A DNA stretch of 64,000 bases from Flavisolibacter ginsengisoli DSM 18119 (GTDB lineage Bacteria > Bacteroidota > Bacteroidia > Chitinophagales > Chitinophagaceae), in the NCBI RefSeq assembly GCF_900129295.1, contig NZ_FQUU01000019.1, forward strand, positions 1 through 64,000. The letters run 5' to 3'. The notes beneath the pieces were generated by a model that had not been told where the DNA came from, searched no databases, and worked only from the letters and a program-made list of their open reading frames with translations. Below are positions 42,400 to 51,294 of this stretch, in pieces. Positions within the stretch are counted from its first letter, which is position 1, and every line of letters starts with the position of its first letter. A program made the translations under genes and the position numbers.

Positions 42400-44859
42400 A
42401 TGAAATTAATGAACAGGTTTAGCAGGCTAAGTTTGATCACTGTTGTTTTGAATTTGATCTGCCTGCAGTTGTTTGCGCAGGTTCATAAGGCGCCGGCTTA
42501 TCCCTTACTTACGCATGATCCCTATTTCAGTGTGTGGTCTTTTACGGATACACTCAATAATAAGCCCACAACGCATTGGACTGGAAGCAACCAGGGTTTA
42601 CTAGGTTGGGTAACAGTGGATGGCAAAGTATATAGTTTCCTCGGTGATAAGGAGAAAGCCTGGAAGACCATTCTTCCTGCTTCAGACGAAGCAGGCTACA
42701 CTGTTCGCTATACAGAGGAAAAGCCAGGTGATGATTGGATGAAGGAAGGTTTTGATGACAGCAAATGGAAAACAGGAAAAGGCCCCTTTGGCAATAATGA
42801 TGCAGCACCTACCAAATGGGAAAAAAGAGACCTGTATGTACGCCGTGTATTTGAACTGAACGATATTGATACCAGTGTTTTTCTAAAAACCGTACATGAT
42901 GATGACTGTGAGATATTCCTGAATGGAGAGAAAGTGTATAGTGCTGCGCTGATCAGGAAATATAGATACACGAGCATACAAAACCTGCTGAAGAAAGGAA
43001 AAAATATCATTGCTGTTCATGGCATCAACACAGGTGGTGATTCCTGGCTGGACTTTGGCATTTCGGCAGAAAAACTGGAACAGGCCAGTTCAATGGCTAA
43101 GGCGGAACAACAATCTGTTACCATAACAGCCACACAGACCAAATATATATTCAACTGTGGTAAGGTAACGCTGGAGGTGAAATTCATTTCTCCTCTACTA
43201 CTGAATGACCTGAAACTATTATCCAGGCCTGTTTCCTATGTATCATTCAAAGCAACTTCCAAAGATGGGGCGGCGCATCATGTGCAGGTATTTGTGGGCA
43301 CTTCTACCGACCTGGCTGTGAATGAGCCTTCCCAGGAGGTAACCGTACAAACGGTATCATCAAAGAGCTTAAATATCTTAAAAGCCGGAACCCGGGCACA
43401 GCCGGTATTGCAAAAAAAGGGTGACGACCTAAGGATAGACTGGGGATACCTGTATGTAGCCACACCTGTAACGGGCCATTCAAGGCAGTATGTAACATCG
43501 AAAGAGGATTTACTGCCCGGTATTACTTCAGCAAAGAAGAATAATACTATATCATCAGGAAAAGAACTTTCTCTTAATACCCTACTTGATCTTGGAAAGG
43601 TGGGCAGCAAGGCTGCAGAAGCTTACATCATGATCGGGTATGATTATATCTATGCTATAGAATATTTTGGCCAACAATTAAAGCCATGGTGGAGGAATGA
43701 AAATGGCGCCACTATGCTTACCCAATTGACCAGGGCTGCATCGGATTACAGCAAAGTGTTACAAAGATGTGATGCCTTTGATAAAAAGATGTATGCAGAT
43801 GCCACAGCGTCGGGTGGCAGGGAATATGCGGATCTCTGCGTACTGGCCTACCGCCAGAGTGTGGCTGCACATCAACTGGTAAAGAGCCCAACGGGTGAGT
43901 TGCTCTTTTTATCTAAAGAGAATTTCAGTAATGGTTCTATCAATACAGTGGATGTTACTTATCCTTCTGCCCCACTTTACCTTGTTTACAATCCAGACCT
44001 GTTAAAAGGAATGTTGAGCGGCATTTTTCATTACAGTGAGAGCGGCAAATGGAAAAAGCCGTTTGCAGCGCATGACCTGGGCACCTATCCAAAGGCTAAT
44101 GGGCAAACCTACGGTGAGGACATGCCGGTGGAGGAATCAGGTAATATGCTCATACTTACTGCCGCCATTGCCAGGGCTGAAGGAAATGCTTCTTATGCCA
44201 AAAAGCACTGGAAAACCCTGACCACCTGGGCTGAGTTCCTAAGCAAGGAAGGTTTTGATCCAGCCAACCAGTTATGTACGGATGATTTCGCCGGCCACCT
44301 GGCACGCAATGCCAACCTTTCTATTAAGGCTATTGTGGCGTTGCGTTGTTATGGTATGCTGGCTTCCATGCTTAAAGATGAAGCCAGTGCCGCTAAGTAT
44401 AATAACATGGCCAAAGAAATGGTTGGCAAATGGATGCAGCTGGCGGATGCCGGGGATCATTATGCTCTAACCTTTAATGATAAAAACACCTGGAGTCAGA
44501 AATATAACATGGTGTGGGATAAGGTGCTGGGTTTACACCTTTTCCCTTCAGCAGTGTATACTAAAGAGGTGAATTATTACCTGGAGCACCAGAATACTTA
44601 TGGCCTTCCCCTGGATAGCCGGAAAAGTTATTCCAAATCTGACTGGATCCTATGGACGGCTGTGTTGACAGACAAGCCAGCGGAATTTCAAAAGCTGGCG
44701 GCACCGGTTTATAAATATGCTATGGAAACTACCTCGAGAGTGCCGTTGAGTGACTGGCATGAAACAACCACGGGTAAAATGGTGGGTTTCCAGGCAAGGA
44801 GCGTGGTGGGAGGCTATTATATGAAACTCCTGCAGCAAAAGATGAATAATAAGAAGTAG
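42400..44859 (+). CDS. DUF4964/DUF5127/DUF4965/DUF1793 (glutaminase A-like) protein
   Basis: 819 residues, signal peptide ending LQLFAQ. N-terminal DUF4964 part (APAYPLLTHDPYFSVWS), then an inserted galactose-binding-like beta domain (~110-225: DDWMKEGFDDSKWKTG, RDLYVRRVFELND, HDDDCEIFLNGEKVY, GKNIIAVHGINTGGDSWLD), then DUF5127/DUF4965 (TYPKANGQTYGEDMPVEESGN) and DUF1793 (YALTFNDKNTWSQKYN, LPLDSRKSYSKSDWI, VPLSDWHETTTGK). Fungal relatives are secreted glutaminases, but many Bacteroidota members sit in polysaccharide loci. Last gene of the locus; the exact substrate is unknown. Ends at a terminator. Confidence 0.85.
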   Translation: MKLMNRFSRLSLITVVLNLICLQLFAQVHKAPAYPLLTHDPYFSVWSFTDTLNNKPTTHWTGSNQGLLGWVTVDGKVYSFLGDKEKAWKTILPASDEAGYTVRYTEEKPGDDWMKEGFDDSKWKTGKGPFGNNDAAPTKWEKRDLYVRRVFELNDIDTSVFLKTVHDDDCEIFLNGEKVYSAALIRKYRYTSIQNLLKKGKNIIAVHGINTGGDSWLDFGISAEKLEQASSMAKAEQQSVTITATQTKYIFNCGKVTLEVKFISPLLLNDLKLLSRPVSYVSFKATSKDGAAHHVQVFVGTSTDLAVNEPSQEVTVQTVSSKSLNILKAGTRAQPVLQKKGDDLRIDWGYLYVATPVTGHSRQYVTSKEDLLPGITSAKKNNTISSGKELSLNTLLDLGKVGSKAAEAYIMIGYDYIYAIEYFGQQLKPWWRNENGATMLTQLTRAASDYSKVLQRCDAFDKKMYADATASGGREYADLCVLAYRQSVAAHQLVKSPTGELLFLSKENFSNGSINTVDVTYPSAPLYLVYNPDLLKGMLSGIFHYSESGKWKKPFAAHDLGTYPKANGQTYGEDMPVEESGNMLILTAAIARAEGNASYAKKHWKTLTTWAEFLSKEGFDPANQLCTDDFAGHLARNANLSIKAIVALRCYGMLASMLKDEASAAKYNNMAKEMVGKWMQLADAGDHYALTFNDKNTWSQKYNMVWDKVLGLHLFPSAVYTKEVNYYLEHQNTYGLPLDSRKSYSKSDWILWTAVLTDKPAEFQKLAAPVYKYAMETTSRVPLSDWHETTTGKMVGFQARSVVGGYYMKLLQQKMNNKK

Positions 44860-44886
44860 TATCTCTCATATATAGTAATAGCAGTC

Positions 44887-44919
44887 GGACCCTTTGTTTC
44901 TACATAGGGTCCTTTTTTT
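44887..44919 (+). terminator. Rho-independent terminator of the polysaccharide locus
   Basis: GGACCCT / AGGGTCC (7-bp stem, 12-nt loop) followed by TTTTTTT. Confidence 0.75.
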
Positions 44920-45095
44920 ATGGTATCATGACATCAAAATAAAAAACGGATTTCTTTTCCACCTTTCATCAACAGGGTATATACGATGGGGGTGTGTGGA
45001 AAATTACAGGCATTGGAAAAATAATTGTAATGCATGAAAATCAAACGGGACCGCTCATATGTAATTCCTTTTTTATAAAAAAAGGCAGTAATTAA

Positions 45096-45125
45096 TTTGA
45101 ACCATTGATTAATTTTTCTATTTTG
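45096..45125 (+). promoter_or_regulatory. Predicted Bacteroidota promoter for the adhesin gene
   Basis: TTTG at 45096-45099, 19 nt, TATTTTG at 45119-45125, a near match to TTTG/TAnnTTTG, with the ATG 50 nt downstream. The remainder of the 44860-45174 gap holds the terminator and nothing else recognised. Confidence 0.45.
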
Positions 45126-45174
45126 CCGCAGATAACCAATAGGAACTAAGTGTTTCTACTAACTGCCAGTATCT

Positions 45175-48100
45175 ATGAATTCAAGAACCTTACTTAGCGT
45201 AATTACGCTACTTTTTTCTTTCTTCTTCAGTGTAACTACTAAAGCACAATCTTTTGGAATTAATGCTTCAGCTGCCTGGATCACCAATTGCAGCCAGAAC
45301 GATTATTTCAATACTTCGGGTAGTGGCTCTAACCTGATAGGACCAGCAGGGAACACCTTTAACAATACTAACCTTGGTGCCTATACGCAGAATGCTGAGA
45401 CACTTATATTAAGAGGTGGTGAAGTAAGAAGTTTTAAAATACCTGGTGTTGCCAATGTGTGCAGTGCCCATATGTATTACAGGGTATACCTGCAAACAGG
45501 AGTGCCGGGAAGTTTTAACGTAATGGATCTTTCTTTTGTTGATGATTGCAATGTGCCAGCGGGTACGTATCCTTCAGGTGGTTCCTGTGTGGCGGGCGAT
45601 CAGAAATGGAACAGAGTGGTTAACGATGGAACTACTACACCCTATGCACCGGTTAATCTTACTGCCTATGCGCCCGGCAATTATGTGCTTGAAATATATT
45701 ATGATGTTACAGGCTCCAACAGTTCTACCAGCCTGTGTAATGAGACAGTAACACTAAATAATGGAGGGAATAATTATAAGGCCTTCTTTTCCATACAAGC
45801 GCCTGTATTGGAAAGCTACAACCCAACAACATGTAATGGTACGGAAGGATTTATAACTATCAGTGGATTAACACCAGGGAGCACTTACTCCATCAGTTAT
45901 TCTGATGACGGAGCGCCTGTAGGTCCATTAAACCTTACAGCCAATGCATCCGGCCAGGTCACAATTAGTAATTTAAATGCCGGCACCTATGCCGATTTTA
46001 CCATAATAAGTAGTGGTTGCCCCACTGATCTGAATACGGGTGTTATATTGTCAAACCCGGTATTTACACCTAAGTTTACCAAGATCGCTCCTTTTTGTGC
46101 AGGATCAACTGCACCAGTATTACCAACCACTTCAACGAATGGAATTGCGGGTACCTGGAATCCTTCAGTTGTTGATAATCAAAACTCAGGTACCTACACT
46201 TTTACGCCTAATGCCGGCCAGTGCGGGATACCAACAACTATGAGCGTGACGGTGAATCCAAAGGTGACACCAACGTTTAGCTTTGGAACTTCCCTGACCA
46301 TATGTGCAGGAGGATCAGTGCCAGCACTGACCACCACTTCCACCAATAGTATTACAGGTACCTGGAATCCTTCCATTGTAGATAATCAAAATTCTGGCAC
46401 CTATACATTTACGCCAGCGGCTGGTCAATGCGCCAACCCGGCAACATTTACTGTAACGGTTACGCCTAATATTCCACCAACCTTTAGTTTTGGTACAACA
46501 CTGACTATTTGTGCAGGACAGGCAGTTCCGGCTTTGTCAACAACTTCCAGCAATGGGATTACAGGTACATGGAATCCTGCAACTGTTGATAATCAAAATT
46601 CAGGGACTTACACATTTACACCTACGGCTGGCCAGTGTGCCACAACGGCAACATTTACAGTGACTGTTAATCCGAATGTCACACCCACATTTAGTTTTGG
46701 TACTTCATTAAATATATGTGCCGGCGGAACAGTGCCTTCATTGCCCGGAACATCAGTCGAGGGAATCACTGGAACATGGAATCCTGCTACGGTTGACAAT
46801 CAAAATTCTGCTACCTACACTTTCATGCCTAGTGCAGGTCAGTGTGCGCTGAATACAACATTTACAGTAACCGTAGCGCCTAACATTCCACCTTCGTTTG
46901 CCTTTGGCAGTTCACTGACCATTTGCGCAGGTGGTGCAGTGCCTTCTCTGCCTGCAACCTCAGATAATGGAATAACTGGTACATGGAGTCCTGCAATAGT
47001 GGATAACCAGAATTCTGCTACCTATACGTTCACACCCACTGCAGGACAGTGTGCCACAACGGCAACATTTACAGTGACTGTTAATCCGAACATCACACCT
47101 GCTTTCAGTTTTGGAACAACATTGACTATTTGTGCAGGTGGAACAGTGCCAGCTTTGTCTACTACATCTACCAATGGCATTACAGGTACCTGGAGTCCAG
47201 CTTCAGTAGACAATCAGGATTCTGCTACCTATACATTTACACCATCCGCAGAGCAATGTGCTACTACTACAACATTCACTGTAACGGTGAATCCGAATGT
47301 AACACCCACATTTAGCTTTGGAACTTCTTTAAATATATGTGCAGGCGGAACGGTGCCTGCTCTTCCGGCTACATCAACGGAAGGCATTACCGGGTCCTGG
47401 AATCCTGCTACCGTGGATAACAATGCTTCGGGTACTTATACATTTACACCGACTGCAGGTCAGTGTGCCACTACGACCAACTTTACAGTTACCGTGGCGC
47501 CTAATATTCCACCAAGCTTTGCCTTTGGTAGTTCATTAACTATCTGTGCCGGTGGATCTGTACCTGCATTGCCAGCTACATCTGACAACGGTATCAATGG
47601 TACTTGGAATCCTGCTACTGTAGACGATCAGAATTCCGGAACCTATACTTTCACACCAACAGCAGGGCAGTGCGCCACAACAGCCAGTTTCACTGTAACG
47701 GTGAACCCGATTATAACCCCAATATTTAGTTTTGGCACCAGCTTATCAATTTGCGCAGGAGGAACTGTACCTGCATTAGTTACAACTTCCAGCAATGGAA
47801 TAACAGGAAGCTGGAGTCCTGCCACAGTGGATAACCAGAATTCTGCTACCTATACATTTACACCCAATGCAGGACAGTGTGCTGTGAACACCACCTTTAC
47901 TGTATCGGTTAATTCCAATACTGCCCCGGTATTTTCATTTGGTTCTTCATTAACCATTTGTGCAGGTGGAAGTGTTCCTGCACTACCCACAACATCAGAC
48001 AATAGTATCAACGGTACATGGAGTCCTGCATCAGTAAATGACCAGGCTTCCGGTACATACACCTTTACACCAACTGCTGGTCAGTGTGCGACAACTGCCA

Positions 48101-50133
48101 CGTTTACTGTAACTGTCAATCCGAATATCACACCAACATTTGGTTTTGGAACTTCATTGACGGTTTGTGCAGGCGGATCTGTTCCGGCCTTACCGAATGC
48201 TTCCGATAATGGTATCAATGGTAACTGGTCACCAGCCACTGTAGATAATACAGCCTCGGGTACTTACACCTTTACTCCAACTGCAGGACAATGTGCGCTT
48301 ACCACAACATTCACAGTAACGGTGAATCCAAACGTAACGCCAACCTTTAGCTTTGGAACTTCACTGGCCATATGTGCCGGTGGAACAGTGCCTGCTTTAC
48401 CTGCTACATCCGCAAATGGTATTACCGGTACATGGAGCCCGGCTACGGTTGACAACCAGGCATCAGGCAGCTATACTTTTACACCGGCTTCAGGACAGTG
48501 TGCGACAACAACAAATTTTGATGTAACAGTAACACCGAATACGGTGCCTGTATTTAGCATAGGATCAACACTGACCATTTGTGCGGGCGCCGCAGTTCCG
48601 GCTTTACCTGCATCTTCAGATAATGGTGTTGCGGGAACCTGGAGTCCTGCTACCATAGATAACCAGGCTTCCGGTGTTTATACATTCACTCCATCAGCGG
48701 GTCAATGCGCTACCACTGCAACATTTACTGTAACAGTGAATCCAAATATTACGCCTACGTTTTCTTTTGGCACGTCCATGAGCATATGTGCAGGATCTGG
48801 TGCGCCAGCCCTGCCGACAACATCTGTTAATGGCATCACAGGAACCTGGAATCCTGCGACGGCTGATGATCAGAATTCAGCAACCTATACATTCACGCCT
48901 GCTGCCGGACAGTGTGCAGTTAGTACAACATTTAGTTTAACAGTTAATCCGAATTTGACACCAACATTTGACTTTGGTACATCCATGACCATTTGTGCGG
49001 GATCAGGTGCACCTACTTTGCCGGCAACTTCCAACAATGGTATCACAGGTACCTGGAATCCTGCAACAGCAAATGACCAGGCTACAACCACGTATACATT
49101 TACACCTGCTGCCGGTCAGTGTGGCACTACTACAACCTTTACATTAAATGTTACACCGAATACTATACCCACATTTGGTTTTGGCACATCGCTGACCATA
49201 TGTGCAGGAAGTGCAGTACCTGTATTGCCTTCAACATCCGACAATGGTATCGATGGAAACTGGAATCCTGCAGTAGTGAGTAACCAGGCCTCCGGTATCT
49301 ATACATTTACACCGGTTACTTTGCCGGGTCAATGTATCAGCACCGTGAAATTCAATGTAACGGTCAATCCAATACTTACACCAACCTTTAGCTTTGGAAC
49401 AACACAGGTAATATGTTCCGGATCTGCCGTACCTGTATTGGCCACTACTTCTGATAATGGCATCAAAGGTGTATGGGCTCCTGCGGTGGTCAGCAACCAG
49501 GCTTCGGCAATGTATACCTTTACAACAGATCCAGGCCAGTGCGCCGCACCCAATGCAAGCTTTACGGTAACAGTACCACCAGTTGCTACCGTCAATGCGA
49601 AGAATGATACCACCGTGAATGACGGTGACCTGCTTCCATTATTTACTATTGAAGGTTCACCAGCAACAGGTGTGACCTATGCATGGACAAATTCAAACAT
49701 CGCGATTGGCCTTGCAGCTTCCGGAACCGGTACCATACCAGCTTTCACGGCAACGAACAAGGGCAGTGCTCCTATTAAAGGAACTATAACCATAACACCT
49801 TCCATTAATGGTTGTGCCGGTACACCACGTACCTACGTGATCACCGTAAATCCATTGGATAAGGATGTATTTGTGCCAAACGTATTCTCTCCCAATGCTG
49901 ATGGGAAAAATGACAAGCTGTTCGTGTATGGTAATTATATCACGCAGGTTGATATGCACATATTCAACCAGTGGGGACAGGAAATATTTATTATAGACAG
50001 CAAGACAAAGGGATGGGATGGAACCTTTAAAGGGAAGCCACAGCCTGTAGGCGTGTATGTGTATGCGCTGAAAGCAGTAATGACAGACGGACGAACCATT
50101 TCTATGAAAGGATCAATCACACTGGTAAGATAA
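45175..50133 (+). CDS. Giant T9SS type B (CHU_C) repeat adhesin
   Basis: 1652 residues. Signal peptide (TLLSVITLLFSFFFSVTTKA), a non-repetitive N-terminal domain with several Cys (~25-290), then 17 tandem units of ~69 residues from 298 on, each with the core ICAGGSVPALPxTS-NGITGTW, PATVDNQxSGTYTFTP, AGQCA and FTVTVNPN; the two Cys per unit probably form a disulfide. After the repeats come a PKD-like domain and the CHU_C sorting domain (FVPNVFSPNADGKND, IFNQWGQEIF, KGWDGTFKGKPQPVGVYVY). First gene of an adhesin/PorP/OmpA cassette as seen for SprB-like systems, so a cell-surface adhesin, possibly in gliding or attachment. Confidence 0.9.
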   Translation: MNSRTLLSVITLLFSFFFSVTTKAQSFGINASAAWITNCSQNDYFNTSGSGSNLIGPAGNTFNNTNLGAYTQNAETLILRGGEVRSFKIPGVANVCSAHMYYRVYLQTGVPGSFNVMDLSFVDDCNVPAGTYPSGGSCVAGDQKWNRVVNDGTTTPYAPVNLTAYAPGNYVLEIYYDVTGSNSSTSLCNETVTLNNGGNNYKAFFSIQAPVLESYNPTTCNGTEGFITISGLTPGSTYSISYSDDGAPVGPLNLTANASGQVTISNLNAGTYADFTIISSGCPTDLNTGVILSNPVFTPKFTKIAPFCAGSTAPVLPTTSTNGIAGTWNPSVVDNQNSGTYTFTPNAGQCGIPTTMSVTVNPKVTPTFSFGTSLTICAGGSVPALTTTSTNSITGTWNPSIVDNQNSGTYTFTPAAGQCANPATFTVTVTPNIPPTFSFGTTLTICAGQAVPALSTTSSNGITGTWNPATVDNQNSGTYTFTPTAGQCATTATFTVTVNPNVTPTFSFGTSLNICAGGTVPSLPGTSVEGITGTWNPATVDNQNSATYTFMPSAGQCALNTTFTVTVAPNIPPSFAFGSSLTICAGGAVPSLPATSDNGITGTWSPAIVDNQNSATYTFTPTAGQCATTATFTVTVNPNITPAFSFGTTLTICAGGTVPALSTTSTNGITGTWSPASVDNQDSATYTFTPSAEQCATTTTFTVTVNPNVTPTFSFGTSLNICAGGTVPALPATSTEGITGSWNPATVDNNASGTYTFTPTAGQCATTTNFTVTVAPNIPPSFAFGSSLTICAGGSVPALPATSDNGINGTWNPATVDDQNSGTYTFTPTAGQCATTASFTVTVNPIITPIFSFGTSLSICAGGTVPALVTTSSNGITGSWSPATVDNQNSATYTFTPNAGQCAVNTTFTVSVNSNTAPVFSFGSSLTICAGGSVPALPTTSDNSINGTWSPASVNDQASGTYTFTPTAGQCATTATFTVTVNPNITPTFGFGTSLTVCAGGSVPALPNASDNGINGNWSPATVDNTASGTYTFTPTAGQCALTTTFTVTVNPNVTPTFSFGTSLAICAGGTVPALPATSANGITGTWSPATVDNQASGSYTFTPASGQCATTTNFDVTVTPNTVPVFSIGSTLTICAGAAVPALPASSDNGVAGTWSPATIDNQASGVYTFTPSAGQCATTATFTVTVNPNITPTFSFGTSMSICAGSGAPALPTTSVNGITGTWNPATADDQNSATYTFTPAAGQCAVSTTFSLTVNPNLTPTFDFGTSMTICAGSGAPTLPATSNNGITGTWNPATANDQATTTYTFTPAAGQCGTTTTFTLNVTPNTIPTFGFGTSLTICAGSAVPVLPSTSDNGIDGNWNPAVVSNQASGIYTFTPVTLPGQCISTVKFNVTVNPILTPTFSFGTTQVICSGSAVPVLATTSDNGIKGVWAPAVVSNQASAMYTFTTDPGQCAAPNASFTVTVPPVATVNAKNDTTVNDGDLLPLFTIEGSPATGVTYAWTNSNIAIGLAASGTGTIPAFTATNKGSAPIKGTITITPSINGCAGTPRTYVITVNPLDKDVFVPNVFSPNADGKNDKLFVYGNYITQVDMHIFNQWGQEIFIIDSKTKGWDGTFKGKPQPVGVYVYALKAVMTDGRTISMKGSITLVR
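46069..49581 (+). repeat. Seventeen tandem ~207-bp coding repeats
   Basis: In-frame repeats of about 69 codons. Units 4 to 12 are the most alike, units 1 and 13-17 the most diverged, which fits expansion by unequal crossing-over in the centre. Related modules occur three times at 17497-18087. Confidence 0.85.
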
Positions 50134-50145
50134 AAACTAACTGCA

Positions 50146-50173
50146 CGGGGCAGTGATGAGAAACACTGCCCCG
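50146..50173. repeat. Intercistronic hairpin
   Basis: CGGGGCAGTG / CACTGCCCCG, a perfect 10-bp stem with an 8-nt loop, between the adhesin and the PorP gene. No T-run, so it may stabilise or partly attenuate the operon mRNA rather than end it. Confidence 0.7.
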
Positions 50174-50198
50174 GGTAAAAATAATATCCAATAAAAAA

Positions 50199-51224
50199 AT
50201 GAAAACGTTTACGATGAAACTTTCTGCTTTACTCACCACCTGCCTCGTGCTGGCTGGCATGCAACGGTTGGCTGCGCAGACAGACCCTCATTTTACGCAG
50301 AACTATACGTATCCTATGTATGTGAATCCTGCGCTGGCGGGCAGTGGCAACGGTGACTACAGAGTTTCAGCTATTTATCGCAGCCAGTGGGGTGGAGTAG
50401 GTAATCCCTATCGCACAACAGGCGTATCCTTTGATACACGCACAGATAAAAATATAAACCTGGGTGCCAACCTGATGAACCAGGCCGCCGGGGATGGTGG
50501 ATTCAATTACTTAAATGCTTACGCTACCATTGCCTACACTGGTGTGAAGTTTGGAAAGAACCTGGAACATAGGCTGGTGTTTGCCTTACAGCCAGGTTTG
50601 ATCAACCGCCGTATTGACCAGAGCAAATTCAAATGGGGTGAGCAATGGAATCCTATAACGGGTTACAATGCTTCCAATCCCACATCTGAAAGCTTTGCTG
50701 CTACCTCCGCTACCACATTTGATGTTGGCGCCGGTGCATTATATTATGATGCTTCTGAAGATAAAAAATACAATGTCTTTGGTGGTGTTTCTTTCTTCCA
50801 CCTGAATAGTCCCAAAGATCCTATCATATCCTCTCAAAGCGATGTGTTGAATACCATACCCTTAAGATATACTATACATGGAGGCGTAAGTTTCAATATG
50901 GAAGAAGGGCTCAGTATTGTTCCTCATATTCTTTATATGCAACAGGGAAATGCCAGGGAAACTATGTTGGGTGTGTACGCACAAAAGAACGTGAATGAAG
51001 AAACGGATATCATGGTGGGTGCGTATTATCGTCATAAGGATGCCTTTGCACCATTTGTGGGTGTTGATTACCGGGATTTCCTGGTAGGATTGAGCTATGA
51101 CATGAACACATCCAAACTGGGAAGCTTATCCAGGAACATCAACAGCTTTGAGTTGAGTGTTTCCTACAAACCTAAAAAAGGTGCGAAAAGCATTTTTGAT
51201 TTTATACGTTGTCCCCGTTTGTAA
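50199..51224 (+). CDS. PorP/SprF family T9SS outer-membrane protein
   Basis: 341 residues. Signal peptide ending RLAAQ, then the family's N-terminal pattern TDPHFTQNYTYPMYVNPALAGSG, IYRSQWGGVGNPYRTTGVSFD and a beta barrel ending with FELSVSYKP. PorP/SprF proteins sit in the outer membrane and bind CHU_C-type cargo during secretion or anchoring. Directly after the giant adhesin and before the OmpA protein, so it is probably dedicated to that adhesin. The ATG at 50199 or 50214 could be the start. Confidence 0.92.
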   Translation: MKTFTMKLSALLTTCLVLAGMQRLAAQTDPHFTQNYTYPMYVNPALAGSGNGDYRVSAIYRSQWGGVGNPYRTTGVSFDTRTDKNINLGANLMNQAAGDGGFNYLNAYATIAYTGVKFGKNLEHRLVFALQPGLINRRIDQSKFKWGEQWNPITGYNASNPTSESFAATSATTFDVGAGALYYDASEDKKYNVFGGVSFFHLNSPKDPIISSQSDVLNTIPLRYTIHGGVSFNMEEGLSIVPHILYMQQGNARETMLGVYAQKNVNEETDIMVGAYYRHKDAFAPFVGVDYRDFLVGLSYDMNTSKLGSLSRNINSFELSVSYKPKKGAKSIFDFIRCPRL

Positions 51225-51294
51225 TTCTATTACATAAAAAGTTAGCAGCCATATTATGAATGCCCTTCAATCTCTTCCGATAAATAACCTTACC

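Noticed and set aside
45175-50133. Minus-strand frames of 60-94 residues inside the repeat adhesin
   Set aside because: They recur in every repeat unit as mirror frames of the coding repeats.
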